Shown here in pieces: positions 1 through 8,447 of a stretch of 64,000 nucleotides of DNA. Source of the DNA: Novosphingobium sediminis (GTDB lineage Bacteria; Pseudomonadota; Alphaproteobacteria; Sphingomonadales; Sphingomonadaceae); NCBI RefSeq assembly GCF_007991615.1, contig NZ_BJYR01000012.1, forward strand, positions 219,451 to 283,450, given 5' to 3'. How positions within the stretch are numbered: the stretch's first letter is position 1; every line of letters starts with the position of its first letter. The position numbers were made by a program, and so were the translations under genes. Below the pieces are notes generated by a model. It was given only the letters and a program-made list of their open reading frames with translations. It was not told the origin of the DNA and ran no database searches.

Positions 1-2
1 GC

Positions 3-869
3 AAGGGTGTGGTCGACTGGACTGCCGACAAGGTGACCAGTTCGGGCAGCTTCGGCACCGACAAGTTCGATTTCTCCGCCGCATTCGGCCCGGTGAAGGG
101 GCTTTCGGGCACGCTCGTGTTCACCGACCTCATCGGCATGGTGACCGCGCCGCACCAGATCCTCCACGTCGCCTCGGCCAATCCGGGGATCGAGGTCACC
201 GACGGGGTGGTCGACATGGAACTGCAGCCCGATCAGGTCGTGCGAATCAACAGCGGGATATGGCCGTTCCTTGGCGGCACGCTGCGGCTGGCGCCGGGCG
301 AGCTGCGCACGACGGTGAACGAGCCGCGCCGCTTCCGCATCGAGATGGACGGGATCGATGCCAGCAAGTTCCTCGAGCGGATGGAGCTGGCCAACCTTTC
401 CGCGACGGGCGTGTTCGATGGACACCTGCCGCTGGAATTTGATGCCAACGGCGGGCGCATCACCGGCGGCGAACTGGTCTCGCGTCCGCCGGGTGGCACG
501 GTCTCCTATGTCGGCGCGCTGTCCTATAAGGACCTTTCGGCGATGGCGAACTTTGCCTTCGATGCGCTGAAGTCGCTCGATTATTCGAAGATGACGATCG
601 GGATGGACGGCAATCTTGCAGGCGATGTCGTGACGCGGGTGGAGTTCACCGGGATCAAGCAGGGCAAGGCCGCCAAGCAGAACTTCATCACCCGTCAGGT
701 CGCGCGGGTGCCGATCCGGTTCAACGTCAACATTCATGCGCCGTTCTACAGCCTGATCAGCTCGATGAACCCCCAACCGCCGCCCGGCGCCTTCAAGGGA
801 ATGCCGCCCGGAACCTTTCAGCCCCCTGCCAGCGGCGTTCAGCCTCCGGCAAGCAGCCCCAAGCCATAA
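3..869 (+). CDS. ydbH: YdbH family protein, C-terminal part (partial at window edge)
   Basis: The reading frame is already open at the window edge, so only the last 289 or so residues are present. The segment is beta-rich with no obvious catalytic motif and has a Pro-rich tail, as in the AsmA-like intermembrane bridge proteins. The assignment rests mainly on context: it is followed directly by a YnbE-type lipoprotein and a YdbL-type DUF1318 protein, the set ydbH-ynbE-ydbL. In enterobacteria YdbH is a periplasm-spanning protein that moves phospholipids towards the outer membrane and works with YnbE. An internal GTG at position 9 is unlikely to be the true start, because the frame continues upstream. 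Confidence 0.75.
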   Translation, partial: KGVVDWTADKVTSSGSFGTDKFDFSAAFGPVKGLSGTLVFTDLIGMVTAPHQILHVASANPGIEVTDGVVDMELQPDQVVRINSGIWPFLGGTLRLAPGELRTTVNEPRRFRIEMDGIDASKFLERMELANLSATGVFDGHLPLEFDANGGRITGGELVSRPPGGTVSYVGALSYKDLSAMANFAFDALKSLDYSKMTIGMDGNLAGDVVTRVEFTGIKQGKAAKQNFITRQVARVPIRFNVNIHAPFYSLISSMNPQPPPGAFKGMPPGTFQPPASGVQPPASSPKP

Positions 870-940
870 GGAGCCAGCAATTGACGTTGGTCAGCAACCC
901 TGCAACCAAGTGGCCCATCCAAGGTGAGGGGCAAGACGGA

Positions 941-1147
941 ATGGCGGGGACACGCAGGCGACTGAAGCGATTGCAGCTTGCGGCCGTGTTGGTGGCAGGC
1001 TCGATGCTGACGGGGGGCTGCATCACGGTGAAAGCGCCCGACAAGCCGATCGTCATCGAGCTCAACATCAACATCAAGCAGGAAGTGGTCTATCGCCTGG
1101 CCGGAGACGCCAGCCAGACGATCGACAAGAACAAGGACATTTTCTGA
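941..1147 (+). CDS. ynbE: YnbE-like outer-membrane lipoprotein
   Basis: Small lipoprotein of 68 residues. A basic N-terminus (RRRLKR) leads into a hydrophobic stretch and a lipobox, LTGGC, at about residues 23-27, so the mature protein should be lipidated. The conserved YnbE core INIKQEVVYRL follows. The frame is open upstream to a TTG at 881 with an AAGGAG ribosome site at 868-873. The ATG at 941 is preferred because it places the signal peptide at the N-terminus and gives the usual family length of about 60 residues. In Escherichia coli YnbE pairs with YdbH to complete a lipid-conducting bridge at the outer membrane. The stop lies 1 nt before the next gene. Confidence 0.85.
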   Translation: MAGTRRRLKRLQLAAVLVAGSMLTGGCITVKAPDKPIVIELNINIKQEVVYRLAGDASQTIDKNKDIF

Positions 1148-1148
1148 G

Positions 1149-1538
1149 ATGGCACGTCTATTCGGAAAACTTGGGGCCGCCGCCGCCGCACTGGCCGTCG
1201 CAGGCATGATCCCCGCCGCCGCGCTGGCGCAGCGCGATCCCGCCTATGCCGCCGCGCGCGCAGCCGGGCAGGTGGGCGAGAAGGTCGACGGCTACCTCGG
1301 CTACGTCGTGCCGCCGAGCCCTTCGCTCAAGGCGGTGATCGACGAGCTCAACATCAAGCGCAAGGCGGTCTACGCCGATAAGGCCGCCGCCGCACACGCG
1401 ACGGTTGAGGAATATGCGCTGACTTCGGGCTGCCTGCTCATTTCGCAGACCCAGCCGGGCGAGAAGTATCAGGGCCCGGACGGTAGTTGGCAGACGCGTA
1501 CCTCCTCCCCGCCGCTTCGCGATTCGCGCTGCCCCTGA
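1149..1538 (+). CDS. ydbL: YdbL family protein (DUF1318)
   Basis: 129 residues with an N-terminal signal peptide ending near AALAQ, then a DUF1318 domain that includes the characteristic segment IDELNIKRKAVY and a C-terminal Cys. YdbL is a small periplasmic partner encoded with YdbH and YnbE and thought to modulate that complex. Here it starts 1 nt after the ynbE stop, so translational coupling is likely. The last gene of its operon; about 210 nt of non-coding DNA follow before the ATP synthase genes. Confidence 0.85.
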   Translation: MARLFGKLGAAAAALAVAGMIPAAALAQRDPAYAAARAAGQVGEKVDGYLGYVVPPSPSLKAVIDELNIKRKAVYADKAAAAHATVEEYALTSGCLLISQTQPGEKYQGPDGSWQTRTSSPPLRDSRCP

Positions 1539-1648
1539 GGCAAAATCGCGGACAATTGGTGGATTTTGCGGCGCGCGTCGGGGGATGAACCCGGCGCGCG
1601 TCTTCGCACATGCCGCAATTCTGCGGTTTACAGCCGCTTCGGGCGCGG

Positions 1649-1677
1649 TTGACTTGATAAGCCGCCCTTCCTAAAGG
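1649..1677 (+). promoter_or_regulatory. putative promoter of the F0 ATP synthase operon
   Basis: TTGACT at 1649-1654 and TAAAGG at 1672-1677 are separated by 17 nt, about 75 nt upstream of atpI. The -35 element is close to consensus and the -10 is weak, as is common in Alphaproteobacteria. No transcript data support it. Confidence 0.35.
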
Positions 1678-1751
1678 GCCGGTGCCCTTGACGGGGGACC
1701 GTTTCCCGCGCCACGCCCTTTGCGCTGCATTGAAGCGAAAAGAAGGTTGGT

Positions 1752-2069
1752 ATGGTTGACGACCCCTCCGGTGAGGACCCCATCGGCGCGGATGCCCGGA
1801 TCGCATCGCTCGAAGCGCGGCTTGCCGCAGCAAGAGCAAGCGAGGCGGAGCGGACACGCACCGGCCAGCAAGGTGTCGACGCGGGCTACCGCCTCGGCAA
1901 CAAGGTTCTGGCCGAACTGCTGGGGGGAATGATCGGGGGTGCAGCGGTTGGCGTGGCCATTGATTGGTTCGTCGGTCGCGGCCACTGGGGCCTGATGGTG
2001 ATGCTGTTCCTCGGAATTGCAGTCGCCTTCAGAAACATCATCCGGATTGCGAACCGGCGTTCCGATTGA
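1752..2069 (+). CDS. atpI: ATP synthase accessory protein I
   Basis: 105 residues. A charged, Ala/Arg-rich N-terminal half precedes two transmembrane helices in the C-terminal half (LGGMIGGAAVGVAIDWFVG and the following GLMVMLFLGIAVAF). This is the AtpI/AtpZ-type protein encoded at the head of F0 operons, which helps assemble the c-ring or supplies Mg2+ and Ca2+. It is first in atpI-atpB-atpE-atpF'-atpF. A purine-rich ribosome site (AGAAGG) lies about 6 nt upstream of the ATG. Confidence 0.9.
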   Translation: MVDDPSGEDPIGADARIASLEARLAAARASEAERTRTGQQGVDAGYRLGNKVLAELLGGMIGGAAVGVAIDWFVGRGHWGLMVMLFLGIAVAFRNIIRIANRRSD

Positions 2070-2152
2070 CCCTCCCCAACTGGCGGGGGGCGCATTGGAA
2101 GGCCGTTTTGGCATAAGTTCTTGTGGTATTCTGGGAAACGGGATTTTCGCGC

Positions 2153-2938
2153 GTGGCAACCGAAGCCAAAGTTGATCCGATGCACCAGTTCACGATCGAG
2201 CCGTTGTTCGGCACCGATCACTGGGCCCTTGGCGGTTTCAACATTGCGTTCACCAACTCGGCGCTGTGGATGCTGATTTCCGCCGTCGTCCTCTACGCCT
2301 TCATGCTGGGCGGGATGAAGCGCGAGCTCGTCCCCGGCCGTTGGCAGGTGATGGTCGAAAGCATGACCGGCTTCATCGAGAACATGCTCTCGGCGAACAT
2401 TGGCAAGGAAGGGCGCAAGTACCTTCCGTACGTGTTCTCGCTGTTCATGTTCATCCTCTTCGCGAACCTGCTGGGCCTGCTGCCGCTCGGTCTGGTCGGC
2501 GTGCACCCGTTCACCTTCACCAGCCACTTCACAGCGACGGGCGTGCTCGCCATTCTGTCGTTCTCGATCGTGCTGGTGGTCGGCTTCTACAAGCACGGCC
2601 TGCACTTCTTCTCGCTGTTCGTGCCGCACGGTACGCCGCTGCCGATGATCCCGCTGATCTTCGTGATCGAGCTGGTCTCGTTCCTCGTGCGCCCGTTCAG
2701 CCTTGGCCTGCGTCTCTTCGTGGCGATGATGGCCGGCCACGTGCTGCTGGAAGTGCTCTCCAGCTTCGTGATCGGCGGCGCAAACGCGGGTGCCTTCTTC
2801 ATGGGGCTCGTCTCGATCCCCAGCTTCATCCTGATGGTTGCCATCTGCGCGCTCGAGATCCTCGTCGCCGGCATCCAGGCCTACGTCTTTGCGCTGCTCA
2901 CGTCGCTTTACATTAACGACGCCGAGCATCTGCACTGA
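2153..2938 (+). CDS. atpB: F0F1 ATP synthase subunit a
   Basis: Integral membrane stator subunit that forms the two proton half-channels. The sequence shows five to six hydrophobic helices and the signature SLGLRLFVAMMAGH, whose Arg is the essential residue facing the c-ring. The GTG at 2153 is chosen over one at 2123, because the protein then begins VATEAKVDPMHQF, the usual alphaproteobacterial N-terminus; the ten extra residues of the longer form look unrelated. It is 261 residues long, normal for the family. The c-subunit gene follows after 68 nt. Confidence 0.95.
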   Translation: MATEAKVDPMHQFTIEPLFGTDHWALGGFNIAFTNSALWMLISAVVLYAFMLGGMKRELVPGRWQVMVESMTGFIENMLSANIGKEGRKYLPYVFSLFMFILFANLLGLLPLGLVGVHPFTFTSHFTATGVLAILSFSIVLVVGFYKHGLHFFSLFVPHGTPLPMIPLIFVIELVSFLVRPFSLGLRLFVAMMAGHVLLEVLSSFVIGGANAGAFFMGLVSIPSFILMVAICALEILVAGIQAYVFALLTSLYINDAEHLH

Positions 2939-3006
2939 GTTTTTAAGACGCGTTCTCGAGTATCCTATCCATCCATCTGAATTTTTGAGAAAAGGGAGTT
3001 TAAGTC

Positions 3007-3234
3007 ATGGAACCTGCAAGCGCCAAGCTCATCGGTGCGGGTCTCGCTGCGATCGGCGCCGGCATGGCCGCCATCGGCGTGGGTAACGTCTTTGGTTCGT
3101 TCCTCGAGAGCGCGTTGCGCAACCCGGGCGCTGCCGACGGCCAGCAGGGCCGCCTGTTCATCGGCTTCGCGGCCGCCGAACTTCTCGGTCTGCTCTCGTT
3201 CGTCGTGGCGATGATCCTGATCTTCGTCGCCTGA
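3007..3234 (+). CDS. atpE: F0F1 ATP synthase subunit c
   Basis: 75-residue hairpin of two transmembrane helices with Gly/Ala-rich helix 1 ([17 protein letters not shown]). The polar loop is RNPGAADG, and the proton-carrying carboxylate is the Glu in [12 protein letters not shown] (about residue 58). It forms the rotor ring. An AAAGGGAG ribosome site at 2992-2999 precedes the ATG. Confidence 0.97.
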   Translation: MEPASAKLIGAGLAAIGAGMAAIGVGNVFGSFLESALRNPGAADGQQGRLFIGFAAAELLGLLSFVVAMILIFVA

Positions 3235-3322
3235 TTGTGCGGCAGGGATGGCGCCTCGGCCTTCGGGCTGCGGCGCCTTCCTGCCTCCAGTTTTCCAGCG
3301 TTCAGATCGCCCGGGAACCCCA

Positions 3323-3814
3323 ATGCCTCAGATTTCGCAGCTAGCCGCGACCTATTCCAGCCAGATCTTCTGGATGCTGGTCATTTTCGGCGCCGTCTTC
3401 TTCCTCGTCGGCCGGGGCATGGCGCCCAAGGTTCTCGAGACCATGGAAGGCCGCGACCAGAAGATTGCCGCGGACCTCGCCGCTGCCGAAGCCGCGCGCC
3501 ATGAGGCGCAGGCTCAGGACGATGCGTGGAAGGCCGCTGCTGCCAAGCAGCGTGGGGAAGCCCAGGCGCTGATCGCAGCCGCCAAGGCCGAAGCTGCCAA
3601 GGCCACCGAAGGTCGGCTCGCCTCTGCGGGTGCCGAAGCGGAAGCCAAGGTGGCCGACGCCGAGGCGCGTATTGCCGCGGCGCGGCAGGGCGCACTGGCC
3701 GAAATCGAAACCGTGGCGGCTGATGCTGCTGCCGAAATCGCCGCCCGCGTTGCCGGGCTGACGGTTGCGGCCGATGCCGCCCGCGCGGCGGTGAAGGACG
3801 TTCTCCATGGCTAA
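3323..3814 (+). CDS. atpF': F0F1 ATP synthase subunit b' (first b-type subunit)
   Basis: 163 residues with one N-terminal transmembrane helix (FWMLVIFGAVFFLVG) and a long Ala/Glu/Lys-rich helix that forms the peripheral stalk. Starting at 3323 (MPQISQLAATY) removes 25 non-homologous residues present if the upstream in-frame ATG at 3248 were used. Photosynthetic and alphaproteobacterial ATP synthases carry b and b' as a heterodimer. The 3' end overlaps the next b gene by 8 nt. Confidence 0.93.
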   Translation: MPQISQLAATYSSQIFWMLVIFGAVFFLVGRGMAPKVLETMEGRDQKIAADLAAAEAARHEAQAQDDAWKAAAAKQRGEAQALIAAAKAEAAKATEGRLASAGAEAEAKVADAEARIAAARQGALAEIETVAADAAAEIAARVAGLTVAADAARAAVKDVLHG

Positions 3815-4376
3815 TTTCGCGCTGCTCGCTCAGGCTGCCACTGCGGTAGCCGAACATGTCGCCGAGCATGGGGCCGAACACGCCGAGCCGATGGCCTTCG
3901 GGTTCATCACGCCCGGCATGTGGGTGGCACTTTCGATGACCGCGTTCCTTGCGATCGTGGTCTGGAAGAAGGTTCCTGCCGCGATTGCCGGTGGTCTCGA
4001 CGCGAAGATCGTCACGATCCGCCAGCAACTCGACGCCGCCAAGGCGCTCCGTGCCGAAGCCGAAGCGCTGCGCGCAGAGTACGCGAAGAAGATCGCCGGT
4101 GCCGAAGCAGATGCCGCCGCGATGGTCGAGCATGCCCGTCACGAAGCCCAGGCGATCATCGCCAAGGCCGAGGTGGACACGACCGCGATGATCGCTCGCC
4201 GCGAAAAGATGGCGACCGACAAGATTGCGGCTGCCGAACGCGCTGCGATCGACGAACTGCGCGCCCGCGCTGCTGCCGCCGCTGCCACTGCGGCCGGTCA
4301 GCTGATTGCCCAGCATCACGGCGCAGGCGCCGACAAGGCGCTGGTCGACAGCGCAATCGCCGGCCTCGCCAACTAA
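3807..4376 (+). CDS. atpF: F0F1 ATP synthase subunit b (second b-type subunit)
   Basis: 189 residues. A His/Glu-rich N-terminal extension precedes a single transmembrane helix (WVALSMTAFLAIVVW), followed by a long charged Ala-rich helix. It is the partner of b' in the peripheral stalk that holds the F1 head. It starts 8 nt inside the b' gene. The operon ends here; the F1 genes are not in this window, as is usual in this group. Confidence 0.93.
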   Translation: MANFALLAQAATAVAEHVAEHGAEHAEPMAFGFITPGMWVALSMTAFLAIVVWKKVPAAIAGGLDAKIVTIRQQLDAAKALRAEAEALRAEYAKKIAGAEADAAAMVEHARHEAQAIIAKAEVDTTAMIARREKMATDKIAAAERAAIDELRARAAAAAATAAGQLIAQHHGAGADKALVDSAIAGLAN

Positions 4377-4394
4377 CCGTCATAACGGACCATT

Positions 4395-4414
4395 CTCCGC
4401 CCGGCGCGGCGGAG
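4395..4414 (+). terminator. GC-rich hairpin after the F0 operon
   Basis: A 7-bp stem (CTCCGCC/GGCGGAG) with a 6-nt loop starts 18 nt after the atpF stop. No U-run follows, so it is at best a weak or factor-assisted terminator. Confidence 0.3.
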
Positions 4415-4478
4415 CATGGTTAACCCTGTCCTAAGGGTTTTCCCCTAGTCCCGCCTTCATGAAAAGGATCGGGACTGG

Positions 4479-6350
4479 GTGCTGGACATGAGCCGCGGGC
4501 TATTCCGGCAATTTGCAGCACTGTTGCTGGCGTTTCTGATGCTCGGCTTGGGCGCTGGGCGCGCCGAAGCGGCAAGCTGCTTCTACGCGACATCGCAGGG
4601 TTCGACCGGCCCTACGAACTGGAACTCGTACTGCTGGCTCGATTTCTCGGGCTACAATGACACCGCAGCGCGGTCTGGGGCCGGGCAGGCGATGTCCTAC
4701 ACGCTGCCGGATGGCACCGTGATGACCTTCACACTCAACATCAGCGGGGCCGGGATAACCGGCGCTGCATCGCCTTCATGGAGCGGTTCGGCCGTGGGCA
4801 ACACGGCGTTTCTTGGCATCGGTGGGCGACCGATTCTCTACCAGACTGCCGCTGGCACCACGACTGCAACGATCACCAACATCGTGCTTACCCCGCCCGC
4901 CGGTGTCTCGCAGATCACCAGCTACATGTTCGTGGCGGCGGACGGCGAATCCTCGAACGATGGCGAATCGCTTGGTTTCACCACCAACGGCGGCAACTGG
5001 GTCGCGCTGGACAACGCCGGACCGATCAGCGGTTCGACCTATCCCACCAGCGCGGGGCTGGGCACCAATACTTTCAGCGTGACCGGCGTCCCCGGTACGG
5101 TGGGTGCCAACATCGTCGGTTCCAGCACACCGACCTCGTTGACGACGACCATCGTTGGCGGTGGTCTGCAGGGCGTGATGTTTGCGGTGCGCTTTGCCTC
5201 GATTCGGCTCAATCTCCAGATCAACGGTGCGCGTGCGGCTTCGGCGGACCAGTTCGCGTTCAACATCAACGCAACGAGCGGCGGGGCGACGCTTGCTTCC
5301 GGCACATCGAGCGGGACAGGAAATGGTCCCTTCACGGCGGCGACGCTGACCACAGCTTCGGCGCTCCCGCTGACGCTGACGCAAGCGATGGCCTCGGGCA
5401 GCGTGAACCCGCTCACCGACTACCGCTCAAGCCTGACCTGCACCAACTCCGTGAGTTCGAGCACGCCGCTGCCCAGCGGGGCGATCACCACCAACTACAG
5501 CTTTGGCGCGCTTCAGTTCGGCGATCTCGTCACCTGCACCTTCACCAACACGGTGTTCCCGCACATGCGGTTGACCAAGGCGCTGGGCACTGGCGGGCGG
5601 CGGTTCAGCACCGATCAATTCGTGATGAACATCAACCAGGGCTCGACCACCGTGGGCACGACAACCACGACCGGTACGAGCGCCACGGTGAACAATGCGT
5701 CGACACCGCAGGTGATGGGCTCCGCGGGGACAGCCTATACGTTCACCGAGCTCGGCGCAGGCACGACTAGCCTTACGCAGTACACATCAGCGATGACCTG
5801 CACGAACGCGTTCACCGGCTCATCGACCACGCTGCCGACGACGGTGGGCGGGACGGTGACACCGCAGATGGGCGACGTGATTTCCTGCACGATCACCAAC
5901 ACTCGCCGGGCAACCAATGCCACGCTGACGCTGGTGAAGACATCGAGCGTGCTTTCCGATCCGGTTAACGGCGCGACCAATCCCAAGATGATCCCGGGTT
6001 CGATCGTGCAGTATTCGATCCTTGTCTCGAACACGGGGCCGACCGCGGTGGACAGCAACACGGTGCTGCTGATCGATTCGCTGCCGAGCCAGATGCGGGT
6101 GGGAACCGCAGCGACGCCGACGTTCACGCAAGGCTCCCCGACAAGCGGCCTCACCTTCAATGCCACCAACGACATTCGCTATTCGAATGCCTCGACGGCG
6201 CCCACGACATATGCCGGCTGCACTTATACCCCGGTTTCAGCCTATGACGCAGCGGTGAAATTCATCTGCGTGAACCCCAAGGGCACCATGGCGGGTTCAT
6301 CCGGCACGCCGCCCAGCTTCACGATCTCGTTCAGGGCGCAGATGCAGTAA
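4479..6350 (+). CDS. secreted CshA/DUF11-like repeat surface protein
   Basis: 623 residues with an N-terminal signal peptide (hydrophobic LLLAFLMLGLGAG, cleavage near AEAAS). It is extremely Thr/Ser/Gly-rich. An N-terminal globular domain resembles the non-repetitive adhesive domain of CshA-type fibrils. Two repeated modules of about 120 residues follow, each ending in a paired-Cys motif (LTCTN...CTFTNT, MTCTN...CTITNT), then a DUF11-like domain (VQYSILVSNTGPTAVDSN). Such architecture fits an exported adhesin or surface-layer-associated protein. There is no clear membrane anchor or sorting signal at the C-terminus. A GTG at 4479 or an ATG at 4488 could be the start. Its last 20 bp overlap the end of the convergent ATP-grasp gene. 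Confidence 0.7.
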   Translation: MLDMSRGLFRQFAALLLAFLMLGLGAGRAEAASCFYATSQGSTGPTNWNSYCWLDFSGYNDTAARSGAGQAMSYTLPDGTVMTFTLNISGAGITGAASPSWSGSAVGNTAFLGIGGRPILYQTAAGTTTATITNIVLTPPAGVSQITSYMFVAADGESSNDGESLGFTTNGGNWVALDNAGPISGSTYPTSAGLGTNTFSVTGVPGTVGANIVGSSTPTSLTTTIVGGGLQGVMFAVRFASIRLNLQINGARAASADQFAFNINATSGGATLASGTSSGTGNGPFTAATLTTASALPLTLTQAMASGSVNPLTDYRSSLTCTNSVSSSTPLPSGAITTNYSFGALQFGDLVTCTFTNTVFPHMRLTKALGTGGRRFSTDQFVMNINQGSTTVGTTTTTGTSATVNNASTPQVMGSAGTAYTFTELGAGTTSLTQYTSAMTCTNAFTGSSTTLPTTVGGTVTPQMGDVISCTITNTRRATNATLTLVKTSSVLSDPVNGATNPKMIPGSIVQYSILVSNTGPTAVDSNTVLLIDSLPSQMRVGTAATPTFTQGSPTSGLTFNATNDIRYSNASTAPTTYAGCTYTPVSAYDAAVKFICVNPKGTMAGSSGTPPSFTISFRAQMQ

Positions 6351-7224
6351 GCAGGCGGCGCAGGCCGGCGAGGAGGCGTGGGCCGAGTTCCGGCCCCTGC
6401 AAGGGATAGAGGAACGGTTCGATCAGTTCCGCTTCCATCAGCAGTAATGTGCCTTCCGGCCCGCGCACGAGGTCGATGCGCGCGTAGAGCGGCGCGGCGA
6501 AGGGCAGGCCTGCGATCACTTGTCGCGCGGCGGCGAGGTCGTCAGCGGCAGGTGTGACGGCAGTATCCCACCCGCCATAGAGCGACTGCACACGGTAATC
6601 GCCGGGGGCTGGGCGCTTGATGAGGCCGTGGCTGAACTGGCCGTCGATGAAGATCAGCGAATGCTCGCCCTCTTCGACAATGCCGGGCAGAAAGGGCTGG
6701 ACGAGCGCGGCGTGGCCCATGCGCCAATCGGCGGCGGGCGGGTTCTGGCGCGTGAAATCGAACTGGCCTTCGGCGCCCGCGCCGACGCGGCGCTTGGCGA
6801 TCACACGGTCGCAGCCGAAGTGATCGAAGGCGGCGAGGATCTCGTTCGCGCCAGGGTTATCGAGGAGCAGCGTGGGAATGGTCGCGACGCCGCGCGCGCC
6901 GAGTTCGGCGAGGTAGCCCTTGTCGATGTTCCAGCGCACGATTTCCGGCGCGTTGTAGACCAGGACACCCAGCGCGGCGATGGCATCGAGCTTGGCGAGA
7001 AAGGCCTCACGGTTGTCCCAGTAGTCCCACGGCGTGCCAATGAGCGCGGCATCGAACGCGGCAAAGGCCTCGAGCGGGGCCTGCCAATCGATGTCGGTCA
7101 CGCTCTCGCCGGGGCGCAGCGCGGCGACGAGCGCTTCCATCTGCTGGTCATGCTCGAAGGCATCGGCGCGGCGGTCCGGGGCACCGGGCAGCGTGGTGCT
7201 GCAGGCGAGGAAGGCGATTTTCAT
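6331..7224 (-). CDS. ATP-grasp domain protein
   Basis: 297 residues. The N-terminal part (MKIAFLACSTT) starts a Rossmann-like pre-ATP-grasp domain. The ATP-grasp fold follows, with the substrate-gripping segment RVIAKRRVGAGAEG and metal-binding C-terminal acidic residues in LLLMEAELIEPF. It is related to the RimK/glutathione-synthetase-like carboxylate-amine ligases; the substrate cannot be told. The start at 7224 is preferred because the extra upstream residues come from the repeat region described at 7261-7370. Confidence 0.75.
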   Translation of the reverse strand: MKIAFLACSTTLPGAPDRRADAFEHDQQMEALVAALRPGESVTDIDWQAPLEAFAAFDAALIGTPWDYWDNREAFLAKLDAIAALGVLVYNAPEIVRWNIDKGYLAELGARGVATIPTLLLDNPGANEILAAFDHFGCDRVIAKRRVGAGAEGQFDFTRQNPPAADWRMGHAALVQPFLPGIVEEGEHSLIFIDGQFSHGLIKRPAPGDYRVQSLYGGWDTAVTPAADDLAAARQVIAGLPFAAPLYARIDLVRGPEGTLLLMEAELIEPFLYPLQGPELGPRLLAGLRRLLTASAP

Positions 7225-7260
7225 GGGGTTATCTCTTCTCGGTAATCCATTCCCCCACCC

Positions 7261-7370
7261 GCTCACCCTGAGCTTGTCGAAGCATGTCCTGAGCGGCTGC
7301 TGCAAGCAGCCAGCCGAAGGGGGTGCTGACGCAACGGTCGTGCATGATACTTCGACAAGCTCAGCATGAG
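7261..7370. repeat. REP-like palindromic element
   Basis: GAGCTTGTCGAAG at 7270-7282 is repeated in inverted orientation as CTTCGACAAGCTC at 7350-7362. Between them lies a second perfect hairpin, GGCTGCT/AGCAGCC, at 7295-7311. Paired GAGCTTGTCGAAG-type palindromes are a common intergenic repeat in sphingomonads. The element sits between the ATP-grasp gene and the 3' end of the lacI-type gene. Confidence 0.7.
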
Positions 7371-7406
7371 CGGGACTTGGTGAGTGAATTCAGTGTGGGG
7401 CGTGCA

Positions 7407-8447
7407 TCAGGGCCGGGTCGACCCGCGCACGACGAGGCGCACCGGCACGCGGCGCGGGGTTTCGGGTTCGCCGGCCATGGTGGCCAGGAGGCGCTCGACG
7501 AGCAAGGCACCGGCGGTTTCGAAATCCGATTCGATCGTTGTCAGCGGCGGCGTCGACCATGCTCCGGCACGAACGCCGTCGAAGCCGACAATGCCGACAG
7601 AATCGGGAATCCGGTAGCCGCGCCGATCGAGTTCCTTGAGCGCGCCGAGTGCGATCTCGTCGCTCACCGCGAAGATGGCGTCGAAGGGCTGGCCGCTATC
7701 CGCCAGCGCGGCAGCAGCGCGGCGGCCCTGTTCCTCGCGGGGCAAGCCGCGTTCGATGCGCTGGAGCATCGGTTCGCGGCCAGCATCGCGCATCGCGCTG
7801 GCATAGCCGTCATAGCGCTCCTTGAACTGGCGCTGCGGCGAGGTTTCGGAGCCGATGCAGACGATCTTCTCGTAGCCGCGCACGAGCATATGGCGGACAG
7901 CGAGCGCGGCGCCCGCTTCGTTATCGCTACGCACCCACGGGAAGGCATCGCTCGGTGCGCCCCAGCAGACCCAGTTGGTGGCAGGATCGAGCTGGCCGAA
8001 ATAGTCCCACGCGGGCGTGTTCTCGCTGGTGCCGATGACAATCATGCCGTCGGACTTGCGGCGCTCCTCGTAGTGGCCCCAGAAGTTTTCCGCGCTGTCC
8101 TGGAAGGACACGAGCACTTCATATCCGCGCGCGGAGGCGGCGGCGCAGGTGCTGCCAAGGAGGGCGAAGTAGAACGGGTTGAGGTCCTTGCGGTCCTGCC
8201 CGGCGCGGCAGATCATCACGACCGCGAGCGTGCCGGTCTTGCCGCGGCGCAGGCGGGCGGCGTTTTCGTTGACCTGATAATTGAGCCGCGCGGCAGCGGC
8301 GATCACGCGCTGGCGGGTGGGCTCGCTGATCGAAGTGTCCCCGGCCAGCGCGCGGCTGACGGTGGACTGGCTGACGCCGGCCTCTTCCGCCACATCGAAC
8401 GAGGTGACGCGGGTGATCCGGCGTGTGGTGTCGGTGGTCTGCGGCAT
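7407..8447 (-). CDS. LacI family transcriptional regulator
   Basis: 346 residues. The N-terminal LacI helix-turn-helix is plain: TSFDVAEEAGVSQSTVSRAL with the hinge NAARLRRGKTGTLAVVM. It is followed by a periplasmic-binding-protein-like effector domain (NPFYFALLGSTCAAASARGYEV, GIVGFDGVRAGAWSTPPLTT). It probably represses a sugar or carbon-source gene, but no such gene is adjacent. Its start overlaps the gloB stop by 1 nt, so the two genes are co-transcribed and probably translationally coupled. Confidence 0.9.
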   Translation of the reverse strand: MPQTTDTTRRITRVTSFDVAEEAGVSQSTVSRALAGDTSISEPTRQRVIAAAARLNYQVNENAARLRRGKTGTLAVVMICRAGQDRKDLNPFYFALLGSTCAAASARGYEVLVSFQDSAENFWGHYEERRKSDGMIVIGTSENTPAWDYFGQLDPATNWVCWGAPSDAFPWVRSDNEAGAALAVRHMLVRGYEKIVCIGSETSPQRQFKERYDGYASAMRDAGREPMLQRIERGLPREEQGRRAAAALADSGQPFDAIFAVSDEIALGALKELDRRGYRIPDSVGIVGFDGVRAGAWSTPPLTTIESDFETAGALLVERLLATMAGEPETPRRVPVRLVVRGSTRP

